DNA of 48,096 nt from Dicyema japonicum (Eukaryota > Dicyemida > Rhombozoa > Dicyemidae). This document shows, one piece after another, positions 43,317 through 48,096 of this stretch. The stretch is from the NCBI GenBank assembly GCA_011109175.1, contig RDEW01000031.1, positions 480,764-528,859 on the forward strand, written 5' to 3'. The notes beneath the pieces were generated by a model. It had not been told where the DNA came from. It did no database searches and saw only the letters and a list, made by a program, of their open reading frames with translations. Numbering within the stretch: the stretch's first letter is position 1; each line of letters begins with the position of its first letter. The position numbers were made by a program, and so were the translations under genes.

Positions 43317-44878
43317 ATGTTAAGACTTACAAATTGTATTTTAAAATCTCTATTATAGTTCCACGGATTTTGCTTAGGAATAAGACTTCCTATGGAAATC
43401 TAAGAGATGAGGACAGAATATTCCAGAACCTTTACGGTCGTCACGATGCAATGTTAAATGGGGCCTTAGCCAGAGTTTGTATGCGATTTGATCCCAAAGG
43501 GTGACTGGTTCAAAACCAAAGAGATCATATTGAAGGGCAGTGAGTGGATACTTAACGAAATCAAGGCTTCTGGACTTCGTGGCCGTGGCGGGGCTGGGTT
43601 CCCCACAGGACTCAAATGGAGCTTTATGATGAAGCCCAGTCAGGGAAGGTAAGGATTTATTTTATGGGAGACCCAAATATCTTTGCATCAACGCGGACGA
43701 GGGGGAACCTGGCACGTGCAAGGATAGGGAGATAATGAGACACGATCCTCACAAACTGATTGAAGGGTGCCTCATAGCCTCATCTGCCATGGGAGCCAGG
43801 GCTGCTTACATTTACATTCGGGGGGAGTTCTATAACGAAGCTGTGGTCCTTCAAAGGGCCATAAAGGAGGCGTATGAGAAGGGACTCATTGGGAGGAATG
43901 CTTGTGGATCGGGATTTGACTTTGATGTATTTGTCCACAGAGGAGCTGGAGCATATATTTGCGGAGAAGAGACCGCTCTAATTGAATCAATTGAGGGGAA
44001 ACAGGGGAAACCCCGACTTAAGCCACCGTTTCCAGCGGATGTTGGTCTTTTTGGATGCCCCACGACTGTTTCTAACGTGGAGAGTGTGGCTGTGGCACCG
44101 GTAGTATAAATTTATGCATTTCAGACGATATGTCGGCGTGGGGGAGCCTGGTTTGCTTCGTTTGGGAGGGAAAGAAACCGCGGGACCAAATTGTTCACAA
44201 TTTCTGGTCACGTAGTTAATCCGTGTACTGTGGAAGAAGAAATGTCGATTCCCCTTCGTCTCTTGATTGAGAAGCACGCAGGGGGAGTCATTGGTGGTTG
44301 GGATAACCTTCAAGCTGTAATTCCTGGGGGATCATCTACTCCTCTTCTCCCAAAGAGCATGTGCAGTGACGTACTGATGGACTTTGATTAACCTTCAAGC
44401 TGTAATTCCTGGGGGATCATCTACTCCACTTCTCCCAAAGAGCATGTGCAGTGACGTACTGATGGACTTTGATTCTCTCGTCGCTGCTAATTCTTCATTC
44501 GGTACCGCCGCCGTCACTGTCATGAACAATAGCTCAGATATTGTGAGATGCATAGCCAGACTGAGTCAGTTTTATCGTCACGAGAGCTGTGGACAGGTGA
44601 ACACGTGGTATGAGGTTGTAGTGCACCCCCTGCAGAGAGGGAGTTTCGTGGATGGACAAGATAATGCAGAGATTCCGTAGTTTTTGTATTTATATGCAGT
44701 GACGGGGGACGCGGAAGAATCCGAGATAGACATGTTGTGGGAACTTTCAAAACAAGTGGAAGGAAGATCTATTTGTGCGCTGGGGGATGGTGCTGCCTGG
44801 CCTATTCAGGGTCTCATTCGCCACTTTCGACCTTTATTGGTTGATAGATTTAAGAAGCACAAACAAATATCTTCATAA
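43317..44878 (+). CDS. NDUFV1: NADH:ubiquinone oxidoreductase 51 kDa subunit (complex I flavoprotein 1)
   Basis: Seven exons (43317-43335, 43359-43474, 43500-43648, 43671-44100, 44125-44596, 44622-44676, 44700-44878) with introns of 23, 25, 22, 24, 25 and 23 bases. Exon 5 contains an 85-base duplication (44304-44388 repeated at 44389-44473) that puts a TAA in frame. Counting one copy gives 444 residues (human 464). The subunit oxidises NADH with FMN and passes electrons to a 4Fe-4S cluster in the mitochondrial matrix arm. The N-terminus ([17 protein letters not shown]) is a mitochondrial presequence. G73-G82 ([10 protein letters not shown]) is the NADH/FMN glycine loop; [14 protein letters not shown] and [19 protein letters not shown] follow. 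Cluster cysteines are C365, C368 and C371 (ESCGQCTPCREG) and C411 ([11 protein letters not shown]), with the same 40-residue spacing as in human. Confidence 0.96.
44304..44473. repeat. Tandem direct duplication, 85-bp period, inside NDUFV1 exon 5
   Basis: 44304-44388 is repeated at 44389-44473 with one difference (actcctctt versus actccactt, synonymous). Since 85 is not a multiple of three, it breaks the reading frame. Removing one copy restores a perfect family match across the junction ([15 protein letters not shown]...[11 protein letters not shown]). Confidence 0.93.
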
Positions 44879-45187
44879 CACATTAATACAATAACTAATA
44901 ATATTTGCATACTCAATCCCTTACTATATAGTAATCCCGGGAACTCCTGTGGTTCAATTCATTGCATACTTGGTCGAAGATTTCTTTCCTTTCTTCAATT
45001 CCTAGAGAGGTCATTCGATCGACTTAATCCTAATTAATGCATTCTTTTTTGCCCCAAAACTTTGGAAGAACCAGCCGACCTAAAATGTTAAAAAGCGACT
45101 GGAAAATGTTTATGACCTATACGGCCTACGAAAACTCGCAATGACTGCAAAGATTATCCGGGGTGCGGCACTAGTGACGTCAATTGA
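44879..45187. other. Intergenic, no gene seen
   Basis: This is the region after the NDUFV1 stop. It is AT-rich, with AATACAATAACTAATAATA near 44885 as a possible weak polyadenylation region. Nothing else is recognisable. Confidence 0.4.
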
Positions 45188-45355
45188 TTAACTTTCTTGT
45201 TGCGAATTTGCATAATGATTATATTTCGAGCAATAATGCACGTTGTTATGATTATATTCTTTGGTAGCACTTGTTGTCTGGCGAATCATTGTTTCCAAGC
45301 TATACAGTTTGTAATTTCGACTATCTATCTCCTCCAACATCATCGTGGACACCAT
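45188..45355 (-). CDS. Possible small protein, 55 residues, unrecognised
   Basis: An ATG at 45355 opens a frame of 55 residues ending at TAA, beginning MVSTMMLEEIDSRNYKLYSL and rich in Asn, Tyr and Ser at the end. There is no known motif. It could be chance, or the last exon of a gene whose other exons I did not find. Confidence 0.25.
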   Translation of the reverse strand: MVSTMMLEEIDSRNYKLYSLETMIRQTTSATKEYNHNNVHYCSKYNHYANSQQES

Positions 45356-45667
45356 TCGTGTCTAAGTTTATCAACCTCGTCTCACATTTAAAGACTTTGT
45401 AAAGGACAAAATCAAACTAAACCTATTCGACCTTTCACTAAGTGGTTATAAAGGCATTTTTACTAATTTCCTTACCCCCACTTAAGTGACCCGTGGCTAA
45501 CAAGAAACTAACAACCAAAATGGGATGCTACCAGAAATCAGTCAAATGTATCTGTTATGGCGGAAAATTGAATACGCACGCGTTAGACATTTAAGAAGAT
45601 TAAAACAATTAATTTAAATATAATAATATTTAAATAAATAATCAGTGTTGTGTGTAGTCACCAAGGA

Positions 45668-46275
45668 ATGACAAAAAACGGTAACGTGATAGAAACCGTC
45701 AAGAAAGATGGGATTAATGTACCCAAAATCCACTATCTGGTTTGTTGACTAGCATAACCACTAGGAAAACATTGATGAGTTCATGTCTATGGAAGAAAAT
45801 AAAGACGGTGTCCACGTGGTCTTGACACGCTTCCAGAATCTTCACCAGAAGTTCAGTCAAGTGGAGACCAACTTCAACTGTAGTAAGGAGAGGTACCGAA
45901 ATGATTGATTCTAGGTACTCCACCCAGTTGGATTTATTCCTCAAATCCATAGAGGCTATCGAGAATCTCCGAGACAAGAACGAGTCTATGAATTGTTCTT
46001 ACCTCATGTGCAGTCAGGTTTATTCCACCGTCCGAGTGGAGCCTACAAAGACTGTCTATCTGTCATTGGGGGTTGTTTTTGAGTGGAAATGTTAGGCCAA
46101 TATCATTGTTGAATACCCTATCGAGGAGGCCGTAGAATTCCTAACCAAAAACTGTGAGGAGGCTGAACAACAGATTGAGGCCTTAGAAAGACAGCTAGAC
46201 TTCATTAGAGAGCAAAAAACTCTCTTAGAAGTGAATATAGGCCGAATCTGTATTTGGCACACAAACAAGTCATGA
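45668..46275 (+). CDS. PFDN3: Prefoldin subunit 3 (VBP1 family)
   Basis: Four exons (45668-45739, 45765-45892, 45915-46071, 46096-46275) with introns of 25, 22 and 24 bases, all in frame, give 178 residues. Prefoldin is a hexameric jellyfish-shaped chaperone that captures unfolded actin and tubulin and hands them to the CCT chaperonin in the cytosol; subunit 3 is one of its two alpha-type subunits. Visible features are the N-terminal segment GINVPKIHYLENIDEFM, a first coiled-coil helix (VVLTRFQNLHQKFSQVETNF), the beta-hairpin region YLMCSQVYSTVRVEPTKTVY with SLGANIIVEYPIEEA, and a second coiled coil (LTKNCEEAEQQIEALERQLD, FIREQKTLLEVNIGRI). The family's WLGANVMLEY is SLGANIIVEY here. It is slightly shorter at the ends than the human protein (197 residues). 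No damage is visible. Confidence 0.92.
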
Positions 46276-47023
46276 TTACTTTTTATTTGAATCAACCTTT
46301 CTTTATTTTTTCTGATTTGTCTATTAGGTTATCTAGTTAATGTCCTGCAGAGACTGATTGAGTTCCTCTGCAGAAGTGCAGGAAAATGACGGTATTGAAG
46401 GTAAATCGCTTGAAGAGAAACCAGAAATTGCTACAAATCGGGAAAACCTAATTAATTGGCTTTAACGTTTTCTTGATGGTCTTAGTGTTTTAATCGTTTC
46501 ACGTGCAGTGCGATTGCTGCTTTGATGACTAGAGCGATCAGTAAGAAATCATTGTCTTTTCTTAAGAGCCTGAGATGTCTGACGCACTTTCAAGTCATGA
46601 ATCCTTAAACCTTATGGCTCTTCCAGTTGATCTCGATAGTCGGGGGATAAACAATTGGATCTTACATTTATTGAAAGAAAACATGGTCATTTAGTGATCT
46701 TGCCCTCTTTCAGCAACTACCTCATCCTCACTCGAATTTCCACGAACATCATATAAATTCGAGCTACTGGAAGGGGTTCACGTAAGATGAACCTCGCCTA
46801 TTCCCCACTCTAAGAAGGTACGGTCTACCAGGGAGGATGACAATTTCTTTAGAGTTCCAATTACTGATGACTGAAAGTCCTTGATTCCTTCTCCAATAAG
46901 AACTTATTCTGGAAGATAACTAAAATATTATATTCATTACAAAATTAGATGTTTTTGTTAATAAAAATTATTTATTAGTATTTCTTATTCTGCTGTGGAA
47001 TTATAAAGTTAGGGCTTCCCAAA
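46276..47023. other. No assigned gene; coding-like frames on both strands
   Basis: The plus strand from 46574 reads MSDALSSHESLNLMALPVDL and continues to LLKENMVI before a stop. The minus strand from about 46905 reads NWNSKEIVILPGRPYLLRVG and then RRGSSYVNPFQ, and in another frame SSNLYDVRGNSSEDEVVAER. At least one of these is probably an exon, but overlapping possibilities prevent a model. Confidence 0.35.
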
Positions 47024-47446
47024 TTATTCTTGTAGTTTATTCGGTGGATTTGCGCTTTCTGGGATTAACAAAGCTAAAACCTCATAGAACTCATCCATTT
47101 CTGCTCGTCTCCTGGTAGGGTCATTAATGAAACAGGTGTAGCTACGGGGAAAGTTAGCTTGTGTGAGGTTGTATTTAGCCTCCCATAGTAGATTGGGCCT
47201 ATTAGTGCATGTGGTTGGGAGAGTTCCGCCTTTGGAGTAAATACTATTTGAGTCATTGAGGATTGTAGAGCGGTAGTAATTAAAATATTTGGCTGATTTG
47301 TTACCAAATGTGTCCCCGATTCTGTATTTGAGGGTTGGGACGTGTCCTTTATATCTATAATGTGATTATGTGACGTTGTACCCCGGCATGTGACATGGAA
47401 TGTAGTAGGTTGCCTTGTTTGTAGTCTCCCAGGTTGTTATCGACAT
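47024..47446 (-). CDS. Ciliary microtubule inner protein 2-like (CIMIP2/FAM166 family)
   Basis: Two exons, 47446-47382 and 47354-47024, with a 27-base intron that falls inside the Gly codon of the family motif, give 131 residues. The N-terminus reads YYIPCHMPGYKGHVPTLKYR, then IGDTFGNKSAKYF, matching the (Y)IPGYxGHxPxxxxxxGxTYG motif that begins CIMIP2A/B/C proteins, which lie inside the doublet microtubules of motile cilia. The rest (LLWEAKYNLTQANFPRSYTC, FINDPTRRRAEMDEFYE) is more lineage-specific. Human relatives usually carry two or more copies of the GYxGHxP motif; only one is seen here. A ciliary gene fits an animal with ciliated outer cells. The start at 47446 gives the motif close to the N-terminus as in the family. 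Confidence 0.82.
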
Positions 47447-48096
47447 TTGTTGCCTTGGAAATTGTTATTTTTTTATTTTTAATTAATAAATTTAAAGAGA
47501 AAATAAAGCCATCAAATATAAGGTACCTCATCAAGGATCTCTTTATTGTCCGCCTTTGACATCTGGGCAACGTTATATATACTTGACTGGGTCGTGGTGC
47601 AGTATAGTACCTCTAAGCAAGTATTTTTTGATCATTTTGCAATTCATGGATGGATGAAATATAAAATTTATCGACCCCAGTGACAGTAATATTCACACAC
47701 TACCGATGAGAGTTTCTTCTCAATTATTTATGAATTTAAAAGTGACTGCACATGTTTAATTTTCATGAAGATTTTGGGAAACAAGGTTTAACTCTTATTT
47801 GTTGTTTTATGGTCAAAAAACTTATAACTATGGTGTGTTATAAATGCTTAGGGGGGACTATACTGCACCAGTACTCCTGACTAATCTATGAAAACGTCTG
47901 CTTCGGTTGTTACGTTCATGTTTGGCACTGGTTTCCTTCACTTGAAGGGACGAGGGGAAATTAATAGTAGGAGTACAAGTCCTCTAATCCATTGGTCCCC
48001 AATTAGTAGACCGGTGCCTGTCTGTAGACTAAAGTCAATTTTGCAACAATAGCAACTGGATTCCCGTACGGATGTTCGAACCTTATTAATCTAAGA
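47447..48096. other. No gene seen up to the window end
   Basis: This AT-rich sequence lies upstream of the ciliary gene, and its promoter should lie just right of 47446. Nothing further is recognisable. Confidence 0.4.

Overview
This is a eukaryotic, AT-rich window. The strongest clue to its origin is the genes: eight can be assembled from exons separated by introns of only 22-29 bases (GT...AG), 29 introns in all, 12 of them exactly 23 bases, with one longer exception of 57. The proteins are animal proteins (a RUNX factor, a FERM protein, a ciliary CIMIP2 protein). Animal genes with such tiny introns, in a ciliated animal, point to a dicyemid mesozoan, a parasite of cephalopod kidneys. That assignment is inference from known dicyemid intron lengths, not from a database search.

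Layout. 0.8-2.1 kb: an unrecognised gene with a 24-residue repeat (minus). 2.9-5.7 kb: LINE remains and local duplications. 6.5-8.3 kb: an unrecognised gene and a PH-PTB adaptor-like gene with broken frame (both minus). 8.4-26.2 kb: a transposon graveyard with at least ten LINE fragments of four or so kinds, a complete hAT element with 8-base target duplication nested in a LINE, a tRNA-derived SINE nested in a Jockey-like LINE, a Tc1/mariner relic, and a U6 snRNA gene at 13.75 kb. 29-30 kb: an intact CANT1-type apyrase (minus). 34.0-36.9 kb: a FERM protein and a RUNX transcription factor in divergent orientation. 37-42.5 kb: coding-like stretches I could not assign. 43.3-44.9 kb: NDUFV1, the complex I 51 kDa subunit. 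45.7-46.3 kb: prefoldin subunit 3. 47.0-47.4 kb: a CIMIP2/FAM166 ciliary protein (minus).

The identified genes are mostly unrelated housekeeping, signalling and ciliary genes, and no operon or pathway cluster is evident. Their tiny introns make them invisible to simple ORF calling, because most exons are short and most introns shift the frame.

A second general feature is a dozen local direct duplications of 85-300 bases, six of them separated by a single N. Copies differ by a few SNPs or indels. They look like unmerged alternative haplotypes or contig overlaps. One breaks NDUFV1, and removing one copy restores its frame exactly.
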